Of a stretch of 64,000 nucleotides of DNA, positions 1 to 6,476 are shown in pieces. The stretch covers positions 2,418,001 through 2,482,000 of the forward strand of contig NZ_AP025472.1 of the NCBI RefSeq assembly GCF_024347395.1. The letters run 5' to 3'. The position numbers and the translations under genes were made by a program. The notes under the pieces are model-generated. The model saw only the letters and a list, made by a program, of their open reading frames with translations, did not search any database and was not told the origin of the DNA. Each line of letters starts with the position of its first letter. Position 1 is the stretch's first letter. The stretch is from Vibrio cortegadensis. GTDB lineage: Bacteria > Pseudomonadota > Gammaproteobacteria > Enterobacterales > Vibrionaceae.

Positions 1-216
1 ACAATCAAAGACTTCACGAACTTTGCTATCAAGCTGCTTTCGGTTTTCGTTGCGTTGGGTGACTTTATGCCGATTATCAACCCAATAATAAAACCCACTT
101 CGAGAAACCCCAAACACCTTAGCCATACGGACAATCCTATACTGCATCAGGTGTTCGAGCATAAACTCATAGCAATCTACTTTAGATTTTTCGCGAAGTA
201 GGTGGCGGCCTTTTTT
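1..216 (-). CDS. IS3-family transposase orfB, 5' part (truncated by window)
   Basis: This is the start of the DDE integrase ORF of the insertion sequence. It is open from the slippery site at 210-216 to the window edge, in the -1 frame relative to orfA. A possible independent ATG lies at 162-160. The translated part contains the IS3 OrfB N-terminal signature (residues reading MQYRIVRMAKVFGVSRSGFY), a helix-turn-helix segment that precedes the catalytic core. The DDE residues lie beyond the window. In this family OrfAB, the active transposase, is made by programmed -1 frameshifting; that is inferred here from frame and slippery site. Confidence 0.85.
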
Positions 217-461
217 ACGATATCTAGCTCTTCAGCTTGCTCAGCCAATAACCGTTTGAGTTTGGCATTTTCAGTGGCGAGCTCCCTTTCTCTATCGCTG
301 ATTTTCGCATCTATTTTGACGGCTTTACGCCACCCATAAATTTGAGATTCATACAACGATAGCTGTCGTGCGGCAGCAGCGACACCGACTTTTTCTGCTA
401 ACTTAAGTGCTTCGGCTTTAAATTCAGGAGCATGTTTGATTCGTGTTTTCTTAGTTGTCAT
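177..461 (-). CDS. IS3-family transposase orfA
   Basis: This 94-residue protein is the DNA-binding OrfA of the insertion sequence. It has a helix-turn-helix of the HTH_8/transposase_8 type (residues about 10-50, EFKAEALKLAEKVGVAAAA followed by SQIYGWRK), then a leucine-rich heptad region (residues about 55-80, ERELATENAKLKRLLAEQ) typical of the OrfA leucine zipper that mediates multimerisation. It starts with ATG at 461-459 and ends at 177-179. It appears intact, so the element may still be mobile if orfB is complete outside the window. Confidence 0.92.
   Translation of the reverse strand: MTTKKTRIKHAPEFKAEALKLAEKVGVAAAARQLSLYESQIYGWRKAVKIDAKISDRERELATENAKLKRLLAEQAEELDIVKKAATYFAKNLK
210..216 (-). 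other. Programmed -1 frameshift site A AAA AAG
   Basis: On the minus strand the heptamer A-AAA-AAG falls in exactly the orfA frame needed for tandem slippage (codons AAA at 215-213 and AAG at 212-210). It lies about 10 codons before the orfA stop, and a -1 shift enters the orfB frame without a stop. This matches the known frameshift signal of IS3-family elements. No downstream stimulatory structure was modelled. Confidence 0.75.
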
Positions 462-494
462 TGTTCACCTCGTTAGTGATTGTACTCACTTAAC

Positions 495-635
495 TCAGTG
501 TCCAAAACTTCTGGTGCGGATCATTTGCTCTGGATTCACAGGACTAGACAGTAACTCATTTCGTCTTTTCTCAAGCTGAGATAGCTCGGATTTCAACTGT
601 TCAATTCTTTGATTTACTGACTCAATCTCATCCAT
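495..635 (-). pseudogene. 5' remnant of a coiled-coil gene interrupted by the IS
   Basis: An ATG at 635-633 on the minus strand opens a 46-codon frame. The first 37 codons (to 524) are chromosomal and the last nine, up to a TGA at 497-495, come from the IS end. The chromosomal part is highly charged with heptad leucines and isoleucines (start MDEIESVNQRIEQLKSEL), predicting an N-terminal coiled coil from about residue 4 to 30. A weak AGGGTG ribosome site precedes the ATG. The gene diverges from hipBA. The rest should lie beyond the IS, outside the window. I do not recognise the family; a coiled-coil start of this kind occurs in many unrelated proteins. Confidence 0.5.
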
Positions 636-663
636 GCTAAATATCACCCTGTAATATAGATAA

Positions 664-683
664 GTCAAAGCTAAGGCTTTGAC
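664..683. repeat. Perfect 20-bp palindrome between the IS-broken gene and hipB
   Basis: GTCAAAGC (664-671), spacer TAAG, GCTTTGAC (676-683). It lies just upstream of the interrupted minus-strand gene and 10 bp before the first hip operator-like repeat. It has no T-tract on either side, so a protein-binding site is as likely as a terminator. The sequence is unlike the TATCC operators. Confidence 0.5.
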
Positions 684-693
684 CCCTCTACTT

Positions 694-795
694 TATCCCC
701 TAAAAGGTATATACCTTGCATTATCCCCTTAAAGGTATAATACTGCGTATATCCCTTTGTCGGGATAGTATAGCCCATACCCTCTAGTGCGGATA
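694..795. promoter_or_regulatory. Four HipB operator-like repeats, 28-bp period
   Basis: Four 18-bp sites fit the E. coli HipB operator pattern TATCC-N8-GGATA: 694-711 (TATCC..GTATA), 722-739 (TATCC..GTATA), 750-767 (TATCC..GGATA, perfect) and 778-795 (TACCC..GGATA). Start-to-start spacing is exactly 28 bp in all three intervals. In E. coli, HipB dimers, with HipA as co-repressor, bind such sites to autoregulate the operon. Here the array covers the promoter region and ends 27 bp before the hipB start codon. Confidence 0.85.
736..741 (+). promoter_or_regulatory. Candidate -10 element of hipBA
   Basis: A consensus TATAAT hexamer overlaps the right half of the second operator repeat (722-739), so HipB bound there should block RNA polymerase. 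No good -35 hexamer is visible at 17 bp upstream (ACCTTG at 713-718), so the promoter is inferred from the -10 and the operator layout. Confidence 0.5.
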
Positions 796-822
796 AAACT
801 TCATTGTAAGGAGTGACAACTT

Positions 823-1071
823 GTGATTTATAGCCCACAACAATTAGCCAATACCTTACTGCTCATACGCCAAAAAAATAAGTGGACTCAATCTGAACTG
901 GCAAAAAAAGTAGGGATAAAACAAGCAACCATTTCGAACTTTGAAAATAGACCAGAAAAGGCAACTATTTCAACAATGTTCAAGCTCATTCAAGCATTAG
1001 AACTCACTCTTAAAATCGAAACAAAAGATGCAAAAAACAGTCAAAATACTGTTGATGAGGAAGATTGGTAA
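823..1071 (+). CDS. hipB: HipB antitoxin and autorepressor
   Basis: This 82-residue Xre-type protein closely resembles E. coli HipB along its length. It starts YSPQQLANTL, has the helix-turn-helix WTQSELAKKVGIKQATISNF at about residues 24-43, and ends in Glu-Asp-Trp like the Trp-ended HipB tail. It neutralises HipA and represses the operon by binding TATCC-N8-GGATA sites, four of which lie upstream. The start is GTG at 823: an in-frame TGA at 814-816 excludes any longer form, and AAGGAG at 808-813 is correctly placed. Its stop TAA overlaps the hipA ATG (TAATG), so the two are translationally coupled. Confidence 0.95.
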   Translation: MIYSPQQLANTLLLIRQKNKWTQSELAKKVGIKQATISNFENRPEKATISTMFKLIQALELTLKIETKDAKNSQNTVDEEDW

Positions 1072-2387
1072 TGCAGCAACTTAATGCCTATATGAATGGT
1101 GAGTTAGTCGGTACCCTAATAAAACAAAACAATGGCTCTCATGAATTTCAATATAATGAGTCTTGGCTAAGTAACGACAAATCTCGCCCATTATCTTTAT
1201 CTCTTAAACTACAAGTACCTACGATAACTTCTGATGCCGTTATCAACTACTTCGACAACCTACTACCAGACAATATTGCTATACGTAATAGGATTGTTGC
1301 TCGCTATCAAACAGCTTCAAACCAGCCTTTTGATCTTCTAAAGGAAATTGGTAAAGACAGCGTAGGTGCCATTGCTCTGCTCCAACCAAATCAACCATAT
1401 ATCGAGAACAAACTATCATACGAACTTCTTGATGAATCTCGGCTTGAAAAAATCTTAGCTGCCCATCATTCCGATATTCCATTAGGTATGATTAAGGAAG
1501 AAGATGACTTCCGAATATCTGTTGCTGGCGCTCAAGAAAAAACCGCATTACTAAGGTTGAATGAAACTTGGTGTTTGCCCAAAGGGAACACACCTACAAG
1601 CCATATCATTAAACTGCCTATTGGTGAAATTAAACAGCCCACCTCTATTTTAGATCTGACTGAAAGTGTCGAGAATGAGTTCATCTGTATTGAGTTAGCT
1701 AGAGAGCTGGGGTTTGATGTTCCGAAAGTTGAGATCATCACAACCCATAATTATAAAGCCATTGCTGTTGAGCGCTTTGATAGACGTTGGATTAAGGATC
1801 GTACGCAACTATTGCGCCTTCCTCAGGAAGATATCTGTCAAGCTAAAGGGATCCCTTCATCTATAAAGTACGAAATTGATGGGGGACCAGGAATAGCCGA
1901 TATTATGAAGCTACTTGAAGGCTCATCAAATGCACTGGAAGACAGATATAACTTCATGAAGTTTCAAGTTTTCCAATGGGCTATAGGCGCTATTGATGGG
2001 CATGCAAAGAACTATTCAATATTTATTGAAAAGCAAGGTAGTTATCGTTTAACGCCTTTTTATGACATTTTGTCGGCTTACCCTATCACAGGAAAAAAAG
2101 GGCTGAACATCAGAAAGTTAAAGTTAGCAATGGGGTTAAAAGCAAGCCGTGGTAAGAAATACCAGATAAGCAAGATCTACTCTCGCCACTTTCTTGATAC
2201 CGCCAATTCAGTTGGCTTTAATTCTGATAGCATGCAAAGCATATTGGATGACATGCAAACTGAATTACCTAAAGCAATTGAGCGCCTCGCTGCCCGCTTA
2301 CCTGAAGGTTTCCCAAAACACATAACCGAAGCTATCTTTGATAACTCTATTGCTATGCTTAACAAATTAAATTTGAGCAAGAACTAG
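1071..2387 (+). CDS. hipA: HipA toxin, Ser/Thr kinase
   Basis: HipA phosphorylates glutamyl-tRNA synthetase in E. coli, halting translation and promoting persistence. From the ATG overlapping the hipB stop this protein is 438 residues (E. coli 440) and key positions keep E. coli numbering: Ser150 in the autophosphorylated loop (ISVAGAQEKTALL), Lys181 (HIIKLP), catalytic Asp309 (DGHAKN) and Asp332 (FYDILSA). Gly22 and Asp291, altered in the E. coli high-persistence allele hipA7, have the wild-type residues. The ORF is intact, so the pair should be functional. An in-frame TTG at 1065 is a less likely start. No clear terminator follows. Confidence 0.95.
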   Translation: MQQLNAYMNGELVGTLIKQNNGSHEFQYNESWLSNDKSRPLSLSLKLQVPTITSDAVINYFDNLLPDNIAIRNRIVARYQTASNQPFDLLKEIGKDSVGAIALLQPNQPYIENKLSYELLDESRLEKILAAHHSDIPLGMIKEEDDFRISVAGAQEKTALLRLNETWCLPKGNTPTSHIIKLPIGEIKQPTSILDLTESVENEFICIELARELGFDVPKVEIITTHNYKAIAVERFDRRWIKDRTQLLRLPQEDICQAKGIPSSIKYEIDGGPGIADIMKLLEGSSNALEDRYNFMKFQVFQWAIGAIDGHAKNYSIFIEKQGSYRLTPFYDILSAYPITGKKGLNIRKLKLAMGLKASRGKKYQISKIYSRHFLDTANSVGFNSDSMQSILDDMQTELPKAIERLAARLPEGFPKHITEAIFDNSIAMLNKLNLSKN

Positions 2388-2588
2388 ATCGAGAAGATAG
2401 AGCTTGATGTGCTTTATTGAGCACTCAGATCAAAGATCATATAGAGCACACAAAAACAAGAATTGGTATTAATCTAAAACTGAGCTAACCAATAATAGAA
2501 GGCAGAAGAACTCGTGCTAGGTCACTACAATCCTATATAACGAAGTGTAAGCCACACTTTAGATACCTCAAAGCCTCATGGGTGCAAC

Positions 2589-3140
2589 CTAACACCCATC
2601 AGTAAGCGTCGAGACCTCTCTAAATACAATACTGCTTCCGTCTTGCTGGAAAACATAAAACGCGAGGCATTTATCTGCAACGGTTTTTCCTCTTGGGATA
2701 AAAAACATCCCCCAACCAGGGTAGCCAGGTAAGACACGACTCGCAGGCGTTTGATCGACAACACAGATAGAGGCTTCAGTGCAAGGCGTTGTAAGCGATG
2801 CTGGGGTGTAATAACCATTACCTAAATAAGCAATATCACTATTCATCAGTGACGCGATATTATTATCCCAAAGCTCTTGCGGTGTGCCGAAGTACGTATT
2901 GATGTTTACGCCACCAACATCAACAGCAACATTACCTTCATGCTCTTTCCCTTGCACGATTGCACTGTAATTAACTTGTTCTACCACCACTCTGAAGCTG
3001 GACGCAATACCATCCATGACCGCTTCTGTCGCATCACTTTTTATATTCAGAAAACGAGGGGCAGCAACCACAGCTAAAACCGCGACAATAACAATCACGA
3101 CAACCATTTCTATTAGTGTAAATCCTTTTTGATTACTCAT
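2589..3140 (-). CDS. Orphan type IV prepilin-like protein (MSHA-type)
   Basis: A 183-residue class III signal protein. The leader MSNQKG is followed by FTLIEMVVVIVIVAVLAVV, i.e. prepilin peptidase cleavage at Gly6|Phe7, Glu at +5, and a hydrophobic assembly helix of about 20 residues. APRFLNIKSDA next to the helix resembles MshA-type pilins. The globular part has several cysteines, including a C-terminal pair (DKCLAF and a terminal Cys) that could form the disulfide of a pilin D-region. No assembly genes lie nearby, so it would depend on a pilus or type II secretion system elsewhere. It lies convergent to hipA. The ATG at 3140 has only a weak ribosome site. Confidence 0.85.
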   Translation of the reverse strand: MSNQKGFTLIEMVVVIVIVAVLAVVAAPRFLNIKSDATEAVMDGIASSFRVVVEQVNYSAIVQGKEHEGNVAVDVGGVNINTYFGTPQELWDNNIASLMNSDIAYLGNGYYTPASLTTPCTEASICVVDQTPASRVLPGYPGWGMFFIPRGKTVADKCLAFYVFQQDGSSIVFREVSTLTDGC

Positions 3141-3436
3141 TGTTATTACTCAACTTGCAGCTAGGCGGGATATTATTGTATAAAAACCAAACTCTATGTG
3201 AAGTTATTATAAAGTTCTATAGTGACACACGCATATTTGGGCTTCGCTTATCAATTTCTGTCCAAATCCACAATTTTCTGTGATTTAGAGGGAATCATAA
3301 GTACGTCTAGCAATAAATGAGTGCCACTTTAAAGCAATCTTTTGCCCCTATTCATGCTAGGTTAAGCAAATAAGCCCATAATTAAGCTTCTACTAACGTT
3401 AGTCTCCATAAACTGGCATTTAAACAAGGTAATAAA

Positions 3437-3868
3437 ATGAGAACTCTTGGTAACATTATTTGGTTTCTTTTTGGTGGCATTATCATGGGCCTAATGTGGT
3501 GGTTCTTCGGTCTGCTCGCTTTCATTAGTATCATCGGTATTCCATGGGGTCGAGCTTGCTTTGTGATGGGGAATTTTTCTTTCTTCCCATTTGGCAAAGA
3601 GGCAATTTCCCGGGATGAACTGTTCAATGAAATGGATATTGGGACAAGCCCACTCGGCGTGATCGGCAATGTCATTTGGTTTTTATTCGCGGGCATATGG
3701 CTAGCGATAGGCCATATTTGTTCTGCCGTGGCGTGTTTTATTACGATTATAGGTATTCCATTTGCTATACAGCACTTGAAATTAGCCGTGATTTCACTGG
3801 CTCCTATCGGTAAGACTGTCGTCACGAAAGAAGAAGCGGCGGTCGCTCGCTATTCAATCAAGCGTTAA
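3437..3868 (+). CDS. yccF: YccF-family inner-membrane protein
   Basis: A 143-residue membrane protein built from two similar halves: GNIIWFLFGGIIMG ... IIGIPWGRACF (residues 4-45) and GNVIWFLFAGIWLA ... IIGIPFAIQHLKLA (residues 77-120). Each half carries hydrophobic segments and ends near a Pro-Phe/Pro-Ile-Gly-Lys motif. This duplicated layout is characteristic of YccF (DUF307), whose function is not established. It is monocistronic here, starts with ATG after AAGG, and is followed by a possible hairpin at 3884-3916. Confidence 0.85.
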   Translation: MRTLGNIIWFLFGGIIMGLMWWFFGLLAFISIIGIPWGRACFVMGNFSFFPFGKEAISRDELFNEMDIGTSPLGVIGNVIWFLFAGIWLAIGHICSAVACFITIIGIPFAIQHLKLAVISLAPIGKTVVTKEEAAVARYSIKR

Positions 3869-3883
3869 GTTTATCTTCGAAAA

Positions 3884-3916
3884 ATATCCCCTTTTCTTCT
3901 CTTGATACGGGGATAT
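3884..3916 (+). terminator. Possible hairpin downstream of yccF
   Basis: ATATCCCC (3884-3891) pairs with GGGGATAT (3909-3916) across a 17-nt loop and is followed by an A/T-rich but not pure-T stretch. It is a weak intrinsic terminator candidate. Confidence 0.3.
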
Positions 3917-4119
3917 ATAAAATTTATTTTTCACTCATATTCCATAATCCCCTCTTAAAATGTGATCGCTATTTTGTATAAAAAGCCATCAACACCTACC
4001 AAGCGTGAGCTTGATCTCTCAGCCTTTCTTCTACTCCTAACATGCTTATTTTAAGGGTGATTTCACAATCTATTGATTAATTGATAATCAAGATAAATAT
4101 ATATAATAAGGAACATAAC

Positions 4120-6141
4120 GTGAAACACTCTGCTACCACACTCACTTTAGCGGTTGCTGCTGCGTTACTTGCAGGATGCAGCTCTTCTTCGAAAACTGAA
4201 CCTCAACCAACAGTGCCAAAATACAGCTGTGAAATGTCTCAAACTAGCCAAACTGATGATCTGCGTATCTATCAAGTGATGGTGGAAAGCTTTGTTAATG
4301 GCGATGAAAGCATCGGCCATGGTACAGGGTATGGAACAAGCCACCATATGGGTGATATTCAAGGCGTCATCGACTCGTTAGATTATATTCAGTCACTTGG
4401 CATGAATGGCTTATGGCTCACACCTATGTTTAATTCTGTTCCCGTTGGCGGACAGGAACATTGGGCTGACCGCTTAGACGCCACTGGGTATTTTGCGACC
4501 AACTACTTTGAAATAGACCCGCGTTTCGGGACACTTGAAGATGCGAAGCTGTTAGTTGATGAAGCACATGCTCGTGGTATGTATGTCTTCTTCGATGGTG
4601 TCTTTGGTCATCACAAAGGCAATGTTGTTCCATCACCAACCGGTAAGATGCCTGCGGGCGCAGATAACCCAGTTGACTACCCTGAGAGCCTCCCTTTTTA
4701 TCAAGAAGTTGCTGAGTACTGGGTAAAAGAGCTAAAAATTGATGGCTGGCGATTAGATCAAGCTTACCAAGTACCAAAAGATGCATGGGTAGAGATCCGC
4801 AAAACCGTAGATCAAGCATCAAAGCAAGTAACCTATCTTAACGACAAAGGTGAGTCAGTTAATCCACTTGGCTATATGGTTGCTGAGATTTGGGCTGGCG
4901 AGAACCGCATCATAGAAACAGGTTATGGCACGAAACAAAACCCTGCGCTATGCTCCGCTTTTGATTTCCCTGTTCGCTACCGTTTAGTGGAAACTTTTGC
5001 GGTCAATGAAGCAGGTGTTGGTAATAAAGGTGGGGAATGGCTAGCGGAAGGGATGAATTTACACTCTCTATACCCACCACATGCTAAGCCTAACCTAATG
5101 ATTGGTAACCATGATCTCGTTCGTTTTGGTGACTTATTGCAGCGTGGTGGCATTGCACAACCACAAGATGCTGAATATTGGTTGAGACATAAAGCCGCCT
5201 TCTCTTTCCAAGCCGCTTATACAGGCCCAATTACGCTTTACTACGGTGATGAAATTGGCGATCAAGTCGATAACTTTGCCGCTAAAGTCGAAAAAGATTG
5301 TGCCATCAAAGGGATTTGTGATGATCACGTCGCTCGTTCAAGCGCAAAAATTGAAGGCATCACTGCCACTCTAAATACAAATGAAACCGATTTGAAACAG
5401 TACGTGGCTGACTTAATGAAACTTCGTAGTGAGCACCCTGCACTGTCGAAAGGCGAGCGTATCAATGTCATGGCCGATAAAATCGCTTATGTCGATCACA
5501 AGCAGACAGAGCAAGAAGCACTGCTTTATGCTGTCAACCTAACGCCAGATGATCAAGCCATCACTCTCAGCAAAGAAAAGATAGGTTCTGAAGGTTATCT
5601 ATCAGATTTACAAACACAGGAAACGTTCAGCGCACAAGGGAATGATTACACCATTTCACTATCACCATTTGAGGCTCGATTTATTAAGATTGAGCAGCCA
5701 TCAAAAGCAGGCCCAGCCGTTGCGGCTGCCGCAGTGAGCGACGGTATTGGCCAAGGATTCATGGCTCAATGTGATAACCCGACGCTCGATGAGAAAGGCC
5801 CAATCCCGAAAAAAATCTATGTGGTCGGTGACTTCTCTGACTCGGCATGGCAACACAAAGATCACCGCAAATTTGAATACAAAGGTGATGGGGTTTACCA
5901 AGTCGTAACCAATGAGAAACCAGGTAGCTACCGCATGCAATACGCAGCGAAAACATGGCACCCACAATTTACTGCGACAGGACTGAGCTTAAAACTAGGT
6001 AAAGAAAATCCATTGAAATTTGGTGGTTACGGTAAAGATACTGCGGTTACGATTATGGATGAAGGACAGTATGTTTGGAGCCTTAAATTTGATAAAACGG
6101 GTTTACCACTCAAAATCATGGCATCAAAATGTGCTGAATAG
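4120..6141 (+). CDS. Lipoprotein alpha-amylase, GH13 family
   Basis: Hydrolyses alpha-glucans at or near the cell surface or periplasm. GTG at 4120 is chosen because AAGGAA lies 6 nt upstream and the product then begins with a lipoprotein signal ending LLAGC (Cys about 20); an upstream TTG at 4081 would bury it. The mature 673-residue protein has the GH13 barrel: nucleophile Asp213 (GWRLDQAY), acid/base Glu256 (AEIW) and Asp332 (GNHD). A beta-rich C-terminal domain (about residues 415-515) is followed by a further domain of about 110 residues (from KKIYVVGDFSDSAW) that resembles a starch-binding or E-set module. Monocistronic; exact substrate not inferable. Confidence 0.88.
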   Translation: MKHSATTLTLAVAAALLAGCSSSSKTEPQPTVPKYSCEMSQTSQTDDLRIYQVMVESFVNGDESIGHGTGYGTSHHMGDIQGVIDSLDYIQSLGMNGLWLTPMFNSVPVGGQEHWADRLDATGYFATNYFEIDPRFGTLEDAKLLVDEAHARGMYVFFDGVFGHHKGNVVPSPTGKMPAGADNPVDYPESLPFYQEVAEYWVKELKIDGWRLDQAYQVPKDAWVEIRKTVDQASKQVTYLNDKGESVNPLGYMVAEIWAGENRIIETGYGTKQNPALCSAFDFPVRYRLVETFAVNEAGVGNKGGEWLAEGMNLHSLYPPHAKPNLMIGNHDLVRFGDLLQRGGIAQPQDAEYWLRHKAAFSFQAAYTGPITLYYGDEIGDQVDNFAAKVEKDCAIKGICDDHVARSSAKIEGITATLNTNETDLKQYVADLMKLRSEHPALSKGERINVMADKIAYVDHKQTEQEALLYAVNLTPDDQAITLSKEKIGSEGYLSDLQTQETFSAQGNDYTISLSPFEARFIKIEQPSKAGPAVAAAAVSDGIGQGFMAQCDNPTLDEKGPIPKKIYVVGDFSDSAWQHKDHRKFEYKGDGVYQVVTNEKPGSYRMQYAAKTWHPQFTATGLSLKLGKENPLKFGGYGKDTAVTIMDEGQYVWSLKFDKTGLPLKIMASKCAE

Positions 6142-6476
6142 TGACCAGTTTTCCGTTACTCGCTTTTATGTTGCGAGCTACTAGATAGCTCGCTTTCAAA
6201 TAGCAAATGATCATAGTCCACATTGGGGATGCAGTGCTGAGATTTTCAAACTATATGAAGATCATTAACCAGCAAGCATTCCCTTTTTTTATCTATTCTG
6301 CATATCAACAACTTGCACACCAACTCATAACAACAGCAAATGCGATTTGGAATTAACATCACACTTATCAATAAAAGTAATCTTACATATAGCTTCTTTT
6401 GAGACGTACATCCACTTTAACCTGTTGGTTAATTCTTATGCTTAATTGATTTTTATGTCATTAAACAGAAGGTTAT
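6142..6476. other. 335-bp intergenic region, amylase to nuclease
   Basis: It contains the inverted repeat at 6173-6193 close after the amylase stop. The remainder is AT-rich and presumably holds the nuclease promoter. I see no convincing ORF or RNA gene in it. Confidence 0.5.
6173..6193 (+). terminator. Hairpin after the amylase gene
   Basis: Perfect inverted repeat GCGAGCTA - CTAGA - TAGCTCGC, followed by only TTTC. It sits 32 bp past the amylase stop codon, which suits termination, but the T-tract is weak. Confidence 0.5.

Larger units (their letters stand above)
1..523 (-). mobile_element. IS3-family insertion sequence (partial, 5' end)
   Basis: The window opens inside an IS3-family element read on the minus strand. 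It carries the whole of orfA and the beginning of orfB, with an A6G slippery heptamer between them. The right border on the plus strand is placed at 523, because the minus strand starts there with TGATCCGCACC, a TG-first terminal repeat typical of the family, and the sequence beyond 523 reads into a different, interrupted gene. The other end, its inverted repeat and the target duplication lie outside the window, so the element's completeness is unknown. Confidence 0.88.

Noticed and set aside
1065..1071. TTG start for hipA two codons upstream
   Set aside because: The ATG at 1071 overlaps the hipB stop (TAATG), matches coupling, and gives E. coli residue numbering.
3382..3825. Long antisense frame opposite yccF
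   Set aside because: It is a shadow of the yccF frame, with no ribosome site or recognisable domain.
3901..4119. MalT box or CRP site before the amylase
   Set aside because: GGGGATTATG matches a MalT box only partly, and AAATGTGATC at about 3958-3967 is only a half CRP site.
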